A DNA stretch of 64,000 bases from NCBI RefSeq assembly GCF_042678405.1, contig NZ_JBHTLI010000001.1:1-64000 (forward strand). The letters are read 5' to 3'. Positions 9,047 through 16,951 of this stretch are shown in pieces. The translations under genes and the position numbers were made by a program. The notes beneath the pieces were generated by a model. It saw only the letters and a program-made list of their open reading frames with translations. It was not told where the DNA came from and made no database searches. Within the stretch, counting starts at the first letter, position 1. Each line of letters starts with the position of its first letter. This DNA is from Salegentibacter_A chungangensis. Lineage in GTDB: Bacteria; Bacteroidota; Bacteroidia; Flavobacteriales; Flavobacteriaceae.

Positions 9047-12000
9047 TTAGAATTTAAGTTGTACCGAAAAAGTATAAGATCTTGGAATTGGATACACTCC
9101 ATAGTCTACAGAAAAGTAATTCTGAGTATCCGGATCCCATTTCTGTACTTCTGGATCCCATCCCGTATAATCGGTAAAAGTTAATAAATTTCTTCCGGTA
9201 ACACCCAATCTTAAAGATTCGAAGAATCCGTTCGCGAGTCCAGAAAGCTGGCTCTTTCCAAAGGTATAGAATAAAGAAGCTTCTCTAAGTTTCACATAAG
9301 TGCCATCTTCAATCCAGTACTTCTGATGGTTATTGGTGTCGTAAAGCCCCTGGTAGTAGTTGAAGGTTTTCTTGTTCTCCGGAGCAACTCCCGCCTGGTC
9401 CATCATTGGGTGACGGCTGTCTCTGGTTAACCACTGAGCCTGACGGTTGTAAATATCACCACCTTGCTTCCAGTCCCAAAGCATATAGAAATTAAATCCT
9501 TTATAGCTCAAGTTAGAAGTCAAGCCCATCTGGAAATCTGCATTCTGGTTACCGATCTTTCTGAAAGAACGATTTCCGTCTTCTCCTAATAATACGATTG
9601 GAGTCTCATCTACAGTCCCTTCAGTTCCTGCAGGGATAACATAGCCGTCAGAGTTCACAGTATAGTCATCTATACTCTCACCCTCTCCAAGCTGACCAGC
9701 CATCTGATCTAAAGAAGTCACGAATTCACCACCATACATAGCTCCGAACTCTTCTCCTTCTTTAATTCTGAATACATCTCCAATATCTCCTGCGGTAGAG
9801 TTAGGACCAACAGTAATTGGGTTTACAGTAAGCTTTTTAACCTCATTGTCGGTAGAGCTGTAACGCACTCCTACATTCCAGTTAAGATCAGGCTGCTTGA
9901 TGATATCGGCGTTAAGGCTTAATTCAAGAGTGTTGAATTCTACCGTACCAACATTTTGCCATTGCCTGTTATTACCTTCGTTAACAGGAGCAAAAATATC
10001 TACTAGCATAAACTGATCTTCAGTCTCTGCATTGGCATAAACCCCTTCAAATGTAAACCTGTCTAGGAAAGACAAATTCAAACCAAATTCAAGTTCGGTA
10101 GTAGTTGAAGGTCTAAGGTCTGGGTTAGCCTTTACCCTGTTGGTAGACAAAGCACCATTGGTAAGACCAATAGCATCATATTGCCAGCTAAACCCTGGAC
10201 GTTGTCCCGCAGTACCTAAGGCAGCGTGAACTTTCATTTCCTGAACACCAGGAATATCTACGTCCTGAGAGATACGATATGCACCGGATACTCTGTAGTA
10301 GTCATTCTCTCTGAAGTTCTCACCAAACAAAGAAGAACGGTCAATACGATACATTGCATCCAGGATGTAACGATCTTTATAGTCAAGACCTACAATAGCG
10401 AATGCGTTCTGCGCTCTTTCATCTATAAGTGAAGAGTTGATCCTTGTATTCTCTGAATTAAAGTTATCTAATGAAATAACCCCAGGGTAGATAAAGTCTA
10501 TCCCCAGACCGTAGAAATACTCATAATGGTTGTCTTCCATTAGGAAACTCAACTTACCTGAAACATTAAGATCTCCAAAAGAGTCTGCATAATTCAGGGT
10601 TGCCTGAGCTTTTTGTGATAATCTGCTGCTGGATTCTTTAGAGAAATCTCCTTTAGAATAGCTAAATCCAACATTTTGCCCGTCTACTGCTCCTCCAATC
10701 TGGAAAGCGGTGTATGGGTTATAATCATCATTAATCCAGCTCGTGCTCTCCACAGCATACTCAAGATCAAGGTTCAATGGCTCTGCGAAATCGATATTCA
10801 GAGTATAAGAACCTAAAAATCTGTTTCTTGTAGACTTCTCTCTGTTAGTATGCAGGTCATACAACGGGTTAATCGTTGTAGAAGCCCAAGGGTTTGGCAC
10901 ATAGTAATATGGCTGACCATCAGGGTTCTGAGCATCAAGATTCACATCAGGATCGGTTAGTGCTAAATCAAACAAAACACCATCCAGGGTACCACCCGGG
11001 GTTTCATTGTTAGTTCTGATATAGTTAGAGTTGGTTTTAAGAGTTAACCAATCGGTGATTCTGAAATCCCCGTTCAATCTAACTCCGTATCTTTTGTATC
11101 CTCCTGTTTCAGCAAAAATACCTTCGTTGGTAGTTCTGTCTGCAGAGAAGAACAGGTTAGCAAATTCAGAAGCATTAGAAACAGAAGCATAAGTAGTGTT
11201 ATCTATACCTGTCCCAAAGAACTTATCCTGGTTATCATAATAAACACCATAAGGATTATCCTGGTAACCGTCAGCTGAAGGAACTCTCGCTCCATCAACT
11301 CCTAACCTTCCAACTCCGCTATAATCTGAAGCGTAAGTTGCACCTTCGTACTTGGTATACTGACCCTGAAAATCCTGCCAGTCACTAGCAAGTTCGAAAT
11401 TGTGCGATCTACTTAAATCAATTTTATTAGAAAGTTCTGAAAAACCAAGGTCGTTTCTAACTGTTACCTGTGGTCCGTCAGCATTAAATTTACCTCTTTT
11501 AGTAGTGATCACGATCACCCCGTTACCGGCTCTTGAACCATACAAGGCCGATGCAGAAGCACCTTTCACGATCTCAAAAGAAGCAATATCATCGGTATTG
11601 ATATCCTGAATTCCGCCTTCAGCGATCACCCCATCAATAAGGATCAATGGCTCCTGACCTCCAAAAAGGTTAGTTGCACCCCTTAACTGAATAGTTGCGC
11701 CTTCTCCAGGCTGACCGAAGTTGGTTACGTTTACACCCGCAACCTTACCTTGTAAAGCACTGGAAGCAGAAGTAGCAGGAATTACTTCAAGATCTGAAGC
11801 ATCTACCTTGTTTACCGTAACCGAAAGTTTCTTACGGCTTGTTGCTCCGGCCACCCCGGTTACAACTACCTCTTCAAGCTGAGCTGCATCAACTGTAAGA
11901 GTAACATTCATTTTATTTGCGGCATCAACAACCTTTTCCTTGGTTTCGAAACCAACGAAGCTGTAAGAGAGCACATCTCCGGCAGCAGCCTGAATTTCGT

Positions 12001-12178
12001 AATTCCCGTCAAAATCGGTTTGAGTACCTGTGGTTGTCCCCTTAATCAAAACATTTACTCCGGGAAGGGGCATCCCATCGTCATTGGTCACAGTACCTGT
12101 GATCGTTTTTTCCTGCGCGAATGCAAACTGCACCAACGCCAAGAAAAGTGTTAAAATTAATGGTAGTTTTTTTCTCAT
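9047..12178 (-). CDS. SusC/RagA-family TonB-linked outer-membrane receptor 2
   Basis: A 1043-residue transporter with the same layout as the first: signal peptide ending FAFAQ, carboxypeptidase-regulatory-like domain (GTVTNDDG, FDGNYEI), TonB-box-like EEVVVTGV near residue 103, plug domain (GVNVTNFGQPGEG, LILIDGV, LYGSRAGNGVIVI) and a barrel ending VQLKF. The N-terminal 90 residues are close to those of the other SusC, while the barrels differ strongly, so the two are probably paralogues with different substrates. It is divergent from rnhB and carries the shared leader motif before its ATG. Confidence 0.92.
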   Translation of the reverse strand: MRKKLPLILTLFLALVQFAFAQEKTITGTVTNDDGMPLPGVNVLIKGTTTGTQTDFDGNYEIQAAAGDVLSYSFVGFETKEKVVDAANKMNVTLTVDAAQLEEVVVTGVAGATSRKKLSVTVNKVDASDLEVIPATSASSALQGKVAGVNVTNFGQPGEGATIQLRGATNLFGGQEPLILIDGVIAEGGIQDINTDDIASFEIVKGASASALYGSRAGNGVIVITTKRGKFNADGPQVTVRNDLGFSELSNKIDLSRSHNFELASDWQDFQGQYTKYEGATYASDYSGVGRLGVDGARVPSADGYQDNPYGVYYDNQDKFFGTGIDNTTYASVSNASEFANLFFSADRTTNEGIFAETGGYKRYGVRLNGDFRITDWLTLKTNSNYIRTNNETPGGTLDGVLFDLALTDPDVNLDAQNPDGQPYYYVPNPWASTTINPLYDLHTNREKSTRNRFLGSYTLNIDFAEPLNLDLEYAVESTSWINDDYNPYTAFQIGGAVDGQNVGFSYSKGDFSKESSSRLSQKAQATLNYADSFGDLNVSGKLSFLMEDNHYEYFYGLGIDFIYPGVISLDNFNSENTRINSSLIDERAQNAFAIVGLDYKDRYILDAMYRIDRSSLFGENFRENDYYRVSGAYRISQDVDIPGVQEMKVHAALGTAGQRPGFSWQYDAIGLTNGALSTNRVKANPDLRPSTTTELEFGLNLSFLDRFTFEGVYANAETEDQFMLVDIFAPVNEGNNRQWQNVGTVEFNTLELSLNADIIKQPDLNWNVGVRYSSTDNEVKKLTVNPITVGPNSTAGDIGDVFRIKEGEEFGAMYGGEFVTSLDQMAGQLGEGESIDDYTVNSDGYVIPAGTEGTVDETPIVLLGEDGNRSFRKIGNQNADFQMGLTSNLSYKGFNFYMLWDWKQGGDIYNRQAQWLTRDSRHPMMDQAGVAPENKKTFNYYQGLYDTNNHQKYWIEDGTYVKLREASLFYTFGKSQLSGLANGFFESLRLGVTGRNLLTFTDYTGWDPEVQKWDPDTQNYFSVDYGVYPIPRSYTFSVQLKF

Positions 12179-12203
12179 TATTTAATAAATTATGGTTAGG
12201 TGA

Positions 12204-12238
12204 CGCCAAAACTCTTAAATAATTATTAAAAATTCAAG
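12204..12238 (-). promoter_or_regulatory. conserved susC leader/promoter motif, copy 2
   Basis: Begins CTTG, contains TTTAAGA and ends GTTTTGGCG on the minus strand. It has the same length and same 25-nt distance to the ATG as copy 1 at 7360-7326, with 24 of 35 identical bases while the surrounding sequence is much less alike. Confidence 0.6.
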
Positions 12239-12345
12239 AATTTTCTCACTTAAATTTAAAGTTTAATTAACACATTAGCTAAAATGTCCCATATTGCTTA
12301 GGTTTGAAAGCGAAAAAGAGAATTACTATTAAAGTTTTTAAGGAA

Positions 12346-12942
12346 ATGTTGAAAAGATATCGAAAAGACCTGATAATTGTCGGAACAGATGAAGCCGGAA
12401 GAGGCTGCCTTGCGGGGCCTGTAACGGCAGCAGCAGTGATCCTTCCCAAAAATTTCGCCAATAAATTGCTCAACGATTCAAAACTCACCAGCCTTAAAGA
12501 CAGAAATACGCTTAAGGAGGTTATCGAACAAAAAGCGACTTCCTTTGCGGTTGCCCATGTAGATATGGCCGAAATTGATGAAATCAACATTCTAAATGCT
12601 TCTATTCTTGCTATGCACCGTGCCATAGACCAACTTCATACCACACCTCAGCACATTATTGTTGATGGTAACAGGTTTAAGCCTTTTGGAAATATCCCTT
12701 ATGAATGCATAATAAAAGGGGACGAAAAGTATCTGAGCATTGCAGCGGCTTCCATACTTGCCAAGACCTACAGAGATGCTGTAATGGAAGAGATGCACGA
12801 AGAATTCCCTATGTACAACTGGAAGAAAAACAAAGGTTATCCAACCGTAGAACACAGAGCGGCCATCAAGCAGTTCGGCACTACAAAATACCACCGCCAA
12901 AGCTTTAAATTATTACCGGATCAATTAAAACTTGAATTATAA
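12346..12942 (+). CDS. rnhB: ribonuclease HII
   Basis: A 198-residue cytoplasmic nuclease that cuts RNA in RNA-DNA hybrids, including single ribonucleotides left in DNA. The catalytic acidic residues are visible: the DE of GTDEAGRG near the N-terminus, and later acidic residues in IIVDGNRF and in AASILAKTYRDAVM. The variant LNDSKLTSLKDR replaces the usual SKKL motif region. The first ATG is used; an in-frame TTG 42 nt upstream would add a lysine-rich tail with no family counterpart. Length fits the family. It runs into the lipoprotein gene downstream after a 25-nt gap. Confidence 0.92.
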   Translation: MLKRYRKDLIIVGTDEAGRGCLAGPVTAAAVILPKNFANKLLNDSKLTSLKDRNTLKEVIEQKATSFAVAHVDMAEIDEINILNASILAMHRAIDQLHTTPQHIIVDGNRFKPFGNIPYECIIKGDEKYLSIAAASILAKTYRDAVMEEMHEEFPMYNWKKNKGYPTVEHRAAIKQFGTTKYHRQSFKLLPDQLKLEL

Positions 12943-12967
12943 AAACTACTTTTATAAAATTGGTTTT

Positions 12968-15421
12968 ATGAAAAAACTACTCTTTGCCCTTTTCTCCATC
13001 ATTTTTATTTCCTGCCAGAATAACACCTCAAAAAATGGCGATTTAAACCATTTGCTCCCTGAGAAATCCGCTGTGATCCTGTATTCTCCCAATTTACCGG
13101 GGTTCTTCAGGCAATTAAGCGGGCAGGATTTTCTCAGTAAGAATTCAGAAAATCTAAAGTTCAGTTTCACTAAAAAACTGGCTATTTTAAAAGAGCTGGA
13201 TAGTATTGACGAGGCTTATATCAGTTTTACCGACGTGAGTGACAGCGGCTTCAACTTCACACTGATCAGTAATAAAACCCCTGTTTTTGCAGAAACCGAT
13301 TCCCTTCAGAGTAGATTAAAGACCGACTCCGCAATCGAAGAAAAAAGGATCTCCACAATCACCTTTGAAAATCAGAAATATTTCGCAGCAAAAACCAATA
13401 ATGCCTTTTTAGCGGGGAATTCAAAAGAGAATATTCAAAATATTCTGGACCGGGAAGCTTTGCTAAAAGATAACACTTTTCAAAAATCTCTAACGGCCTC
13501 AGATAAAAAAAGAACAAACCTGTTTATAAATCATAGCTTTTCTTCTGAAATACTTACCGGTATTTTTCCGGGTTTCGATCTAAGTCAAAAGCCGAAACTG
13601 GCAACCTGGAGCGTAATTGACCTGGAAATAACCAAAGAAGAAATGGGTTTTAACGGGATTGCCCTTACCTCCTATAATGAGCCTTCACTCCTAAGCATCT
13701 TCAGGGATACCGGTGCCGGCCTCTCTGAAACCGCCAAATTATCACCAAACTCGGCAAAAGGCTTTTATGCTATTAGTTTCAGGAATTTTGCCAAATTCGA
13801 AGAAAACCTGAAATCCTACAACAATGACACAACCAAAACCCAGCTACCTAAATTCCTAAGTTCGGCTATAGAAATAGGGGTGATTTACAGCAAAGACCAG
13901 AGCCTGGTGGTGAACTCGAACAATGTTGAAATTGCAAAAGAAGAATTGTCCATCTATGTGGAAAGCGAGGAAGAGTTTAGAGGGATAAAGCTGTATAAGC
14001 TCGGGCAAAAAGAGCTTCTTTCCAATAAGTTGAAACCATTGGTAACCTTCCCTTCAACAGCGTATTATATGGCTATAGACCACTTTTTGGTCTTCGGAAG
14101 CTCCAAAGAAGGGCTGGAAGAGATCATTAGCGCCCGGCAAACCAATTCAACTTTGGCGCAACAGGAAAAATATGAAGCAGCCATCAATAATTTAGCTTCT
14201 CAGGGCTCGCTCCTCTTTGTAGCCAATACATCTGAATTTAAACCCGTTTTAGGTAAGATGGTTCCGAAAAACGAACAGGATAAGATTAAAAACATTGACT
14301 TTAAAGATTTCGGGATCGCTGCCATACAGTTTGTGGAGGAAGGAGAATTTTCACATATCCACGGCAGCCTGAGAAAGACTGAAAGCAGCTCTAAAAACAC
14401 TGATATAAGCCAGGAACTTTCCATAAAGTTAAAAAACCCAATCACCGGGACTCCGCAATTCTTTAAGAATCACCGTACCAATCAATTGGATATAGCGGTT
14501 CAGGATCAGCAGAATCTTCTATACCTGATTTCCAATAAGGGAAATGTTTTCTGGAAAAAACAATTACAAAGCCAGATCCAGGGAAAAATTCACGAGGTAG
14601 ACCTGTTCAGGAACGGGAAGTTTCAGCTTGCTTTCAACACTCTTAACAAAGTTCAGGTTATCGATCGGGTTGGCAACAGGGTCAAACCCTTCCCTTTAGA
14701 GTTCAACGATCCCATCACCCAGCCTTTATCGATATTCGATTATGACAATAACAGGAAATACCGCTTTCTGGTCACTCAAAACCGGGATACTTATATGTTT
14801 GACGGCAAAGGCCGGAGTGTAAATGGTTTCGATTTTAACAGAACGGATTCCGAGATCATCAGGTCTCCGAAACACATCAGGCTGGGCAGAAAAGATTATA
14901 TCGTGGTTCCCGAAAGTTCAGGAAAGCTGAATATTCTAAGCAGGCAGGGAAACACAAGGGTTTCGGTAAATGAAAAAATAGACTTTTCTGATAACGAATG
15001 GTATGAATACGAGGGTGATTTCATTTCGACCACCGAAAAAGGAGAACTGGTAACGGTGAATGAAAGCGGAAACGTAACCAGGAAGGATCTTGATCTTTCC
15101 GAAAACCATAGTATAGATGCGACCATCAAGAGCCTGGTCAGTCTTTCTGAAAATATCCTGACAATCAAAGGCAAGGAAGCAGAACTGGATTTCGGGCTTT
15201 ATACCAAACCGCAGATCTTCTATGTTCAGGACAAGATCTATGTTTCGGTAACCGACCTGCAGACAGAAAAGGTCTATATATTTGACAGCAACGCCAGGTT
15301 ATTGCCTAATTTCCCTGTTTACGGCACCTCCGAGATCGACCTGGACAATGCCGATACCGACAGGAATATCGAGTTCGTGGTAAAGGGAGCAGAAGATGAG
15401 ATCATTCTGTACCAGTTTTAG
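12968..15421 (+). CDS. large two-part lipoprotein of unknown function
   Basis: An 817-residue lipoprotein: MKK start, hydrophobic signal, lipobox FISC (about Cys16). The first 480 or so residues alternate helices and strands and recall DUF3352-like proteins (a guess from segments such as FYAISFRNFAKFEENL). The last 330 or so residues contain repeated strand-turn units (DQQNLLYLISNKGNVFWKK, VQVIDRVGNRVKPFP, DTYMFDGKGRSVNGF, LNILSRQGNTR), which look like blades of a beta-propeller. No catalytic motif is evident. The upstream TTG start is rejected because the ATG starts the signal peptide. It follows rnhB closely and is probably co-transcribed. Function unassigned. Confidence 0.8.
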   Translation: MKKLLFALFSIIFISCQNNTSKNGDLNHLLPEKSAVILYSPNLPGFFRQLSGQDFLSKNSENLKFSFTKKLAILKELDSIDEAYISFTDVSDSGFNFTLISNKTPVFAETDSLQSRLKTDSAIEEKRISTITFENQKYFAAKTNNAFLAGNSKENIQNILDREALLKDNTFQKSLTASDKKRTNLFINHSFSSEILTGIFPGFDLSQKPKLATWSVIDLEITKEEMGFNGIALTSYNEPSLLSIFRDTGAGLSETAKLSPNSAKGFYAISFRNFAKFEENLKSYNNDTTKTQLPKFLSSAIEIGVIYSKDQSLVVNSNNVEIAKEELSIYVESEEEFRGIKLYKLGQKELLSNKLKPLVTFPSTAYYMAIDHFLVFGSSKEGLEEIISARQTNSTLAQQEKYEAAINNLASQGSLLFVANTSEFKPVLGKMVPKNEQDKIKNIDFKDFGIAAIQFVEEGEFSHIHGSLRKTESSSKNTDISQELSIKLKNPITGTPQFFKNHRTNQLDIAVQDQQNLLYLISNKGNVFWKKQLQSQIQGKIHEVDLFRNGKFQLAFNTLNKVQVIDRVGNRVKPFPLEFNDPITQPLSIFDYDNNRKYRFLVTQNRDTYMFDGKGRSVNGFDFNRTDSEIIRSPKHIRLGRKDYIVVPESSGKLNILSRQGNTRVSVNEKIDFSDNEWYEYEGDFISTTEKGELVTVNESGNVTRKDLDLSENHSIDATIKSLVSLSENILTIKGKEAELDFGLYTKPQIFYVQDKIYVSVTDLQTEKVYIFDSNARLLPNFPVYGTSEIDLDNADTDRNIEFVVKGAEDEIILYQF

Positions 15422-15532
15422 CAACAAAACACTCATTACCAGAAATTTATATTCAAAAATTCGGGAATACACCCTTTGAAATTGCTTAAAACTTGCTTTA
15501 GGTTTATATAACTAACTATAAAACAATTGATT

Positions 15533-15949
15533 ATGAAATCTAAAGCACTCACTTTAGTCCTGGTCTTTGCATTTATTTTTTCAGCATATTCCCAGGACAG
15601 ATTAAAAAGGCCGAAAAAGCGTGTAGGCGTGGCGAGTGTAGACTCGATCGTAACCAAGTCCTTTGATATGTATGACGATGTGTACACCTACAAACAGAAG
15701 GTTGATGCCGGCCACGAACTTGACAGCACAGAAACCGATGTGTTGGAGTACATCCTGGAGGAATCTGAAGACCTCTCAGAATATGCGCTTGATGCCGCGT
15801 CAGAACTTGACGGGATAAGCGTACTAAAACAAGGCAAAGCCGTGTTACAGCTCAACAGGGCAAAAAAGGCTTTGCAATATTGCGCCGTTACCTGTAAGGA
15901 ACTGATGGTTGGAGAAGATGTGGAAGAGGAATCTTCAGGCAACAACTAG
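15533..15949 (+). CDS. small secreted protein of unknown function
   Basis: A 138-residue protein with a clear signal peptide (MKSKALTL to AYSQ, about 20 residues). The mature part is mostly helical and acidic, with a basic patch KRPKKR just after the cleavage site and two cysteines near the end (YCAVTC). No known domain was recognised. It stands alone after a 110-nt gap and is convergent with lipB, the stop codons being only about 5 nt apart. Confidence 0.65.
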   Translation: MKSKALTLVLVFAFIFSAYSQDRLKRPKKRVGVASVDSIVTKSFDMYDDVYTYKQKVDAGHELDSTETDVLEYILEESEDLSEYALDAASELDGISVLKQGKAVLQLNRAKKALQYCAVTCKELMVGEDVEEESSGNN

Positions 15950-15954
15950 AGCCA

Positions 15955-16662
15955 TCAGATAAATTCGGCTTCAAAGAGTTCAGAGAAATGCTTCAGCAGC
16001 TTCTCTTCAACTTCTTTAAGGCTGACTTCCCTTTTTCCGAGTTCAACATTCAGGGAGGTTACCGCTTTGCCTTCAATTCCGCAGGGAATGATATTATCGA
16101 AATAACCAAGATCGGCATTCACATTTAAAGCCAGGCCGTGCATAGTGACCCACCGGCTGGCCCTTACCCCCATTGCACATATCTTCCGGGCGAAAGGAGT
16201 CCCTACATCCAGCCAAACCCCGGTCTCTCCTTCACTTCTTTCGGCCTTCAGGCCATATTCTGCAAGGGTCTTGATCACTGCTTCCTCAAGAAAACGAAGG
16301 TATTTATGAATATCGGTAAAGAAATTATCAAGGTCAAGAATTGGATAGGCCACCAATTGTCCCGGACCGTGATAGGTGATATCCCCTCCCCTGTTTATTT
16401 TATAGAATTTGGCATTTTTCTGCGCCAACTCCTCTTCATTAACAAGGAGGTTATTAAGATCACCGCTCTTCCCAAGGGTATACACATGAGGATGCTCTAC
16501 CAAAAGCAGATAATTAGGAGTCTCAAGATTGGCCTCTTCCCGGCGGTTTTTGATCTTAAGGTCGAGAATTGCCTTAAACAGCTCTTCCTGGTAGTCCCAG
16601 GTTTCTTTATAATCTTTAAGTCCTAAATCCTGTACTTTAACCTTCTTATTCATCAATTTCAT
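15955..16662 (-). CDS. lipB: lipoyl(octanoyl) transferase
   Basis: A 235-residue cytoplasmic enzyme that moves octanoyl groups from acyl carrier protein to lipoate-dependent enzymes, the first step of lipoate synthesis. The family signatures are present: RGGDITYHGPGQ (91-102), the catalytic lysine in ARKICAMGVR (Lys160) and the acyl-accepting cysteine in IIPCGIEG (Cys194). The first ATG overlaps the stop codon of the upstream small gene (ATGA), which supports this start and suggests coupled translation; a second ATG three codons later is possible. Confidence 0.95.
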   Translation of the reverse strand: MKLMNKKVKVQDLGLKDYKETWDYQEELFKAILDLKIKNRREEANLETPNYLLLVEHPHVYTLGKSGDLNNLLVNEEELAQKNAKFYKINRGGDITYHGPGQLVAYPILDLDNFFTDIHKYLRFLEEAVIKTLAEYGLKAERSEGETGVWLDVGTPFARKICAMGVRASRWVTMHGLALNVNADLGYFDNIIPCGIEGKAVTSLNVELGKREVSLKEVEEKLLKHFSELFEAEFI

Positions 16663-16817
16663 TTATTAGGATTGTTCAGAATAATAAGTGCTGCGATCAC
16701 TCCCGGAACCCAGCCAAGCAGGGTAAGGATAAGAACGATAAGAATAGAACCACAACCGCGGTCATATACCGCAAGCGGTGGGAAAAGAACCGATAAAATT
16801 ACACGCCAAACACTCAT
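16659..16817 (-). CDS. YqaE/Pmp3-family small membrane protein
   Basis: A 52-residue protein with two hydrophobic helices. It contains the family hallmark FPPLAVYDRGCGS (about 12-24) followed by a long hydrophobic stretch with LLGWVPGVIAAL and ends NNPNK. YqaE/Pmp3 proteins (UPF0057) are small inner-membrane proteins tied to salt and stress tolerance and membrane potential in other organisms; the molecular role is not settled. The stop codon overlaps the lipB start by ATGA, so the two are an operon. Confidence 0.92.
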   Translation of the reverse strand: MSVWRVILSVLFPPLAVYDRGCGSILIVLILTLLGWVPGVIAALIILNNPNK

Positions 16818-16875
16818 AAATCTGTTTAATGTTTACGCCACAAAGATAGCATTAAAAATTCGGCTTAAAGCCCCA

Positions 16876-16906
16876 TTGGTTCGTAGCCTGATAGTCACTA
16901 TATTTG
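16876..16906 (+). promoter_or_regulatory. lysS promoter
   Basis: TTG at 16876-16878, a 20-nt spacer and TATATTTG at 16899-16906 match the Bacteroidota housekeeping consensus. Transcription would start near 16913, 40 nt before the lysS ATG. The -7 sequence and the following CACCCGC are nearly identical to the rRNA-type promoters at the left edge, implying strong growth-linked expression. Confidence 0.75.
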
Positions 16907-16951
16907 CACCCGCTTCTCGCTATTGAGAAGGCTAAATTTCAAAATATTATC

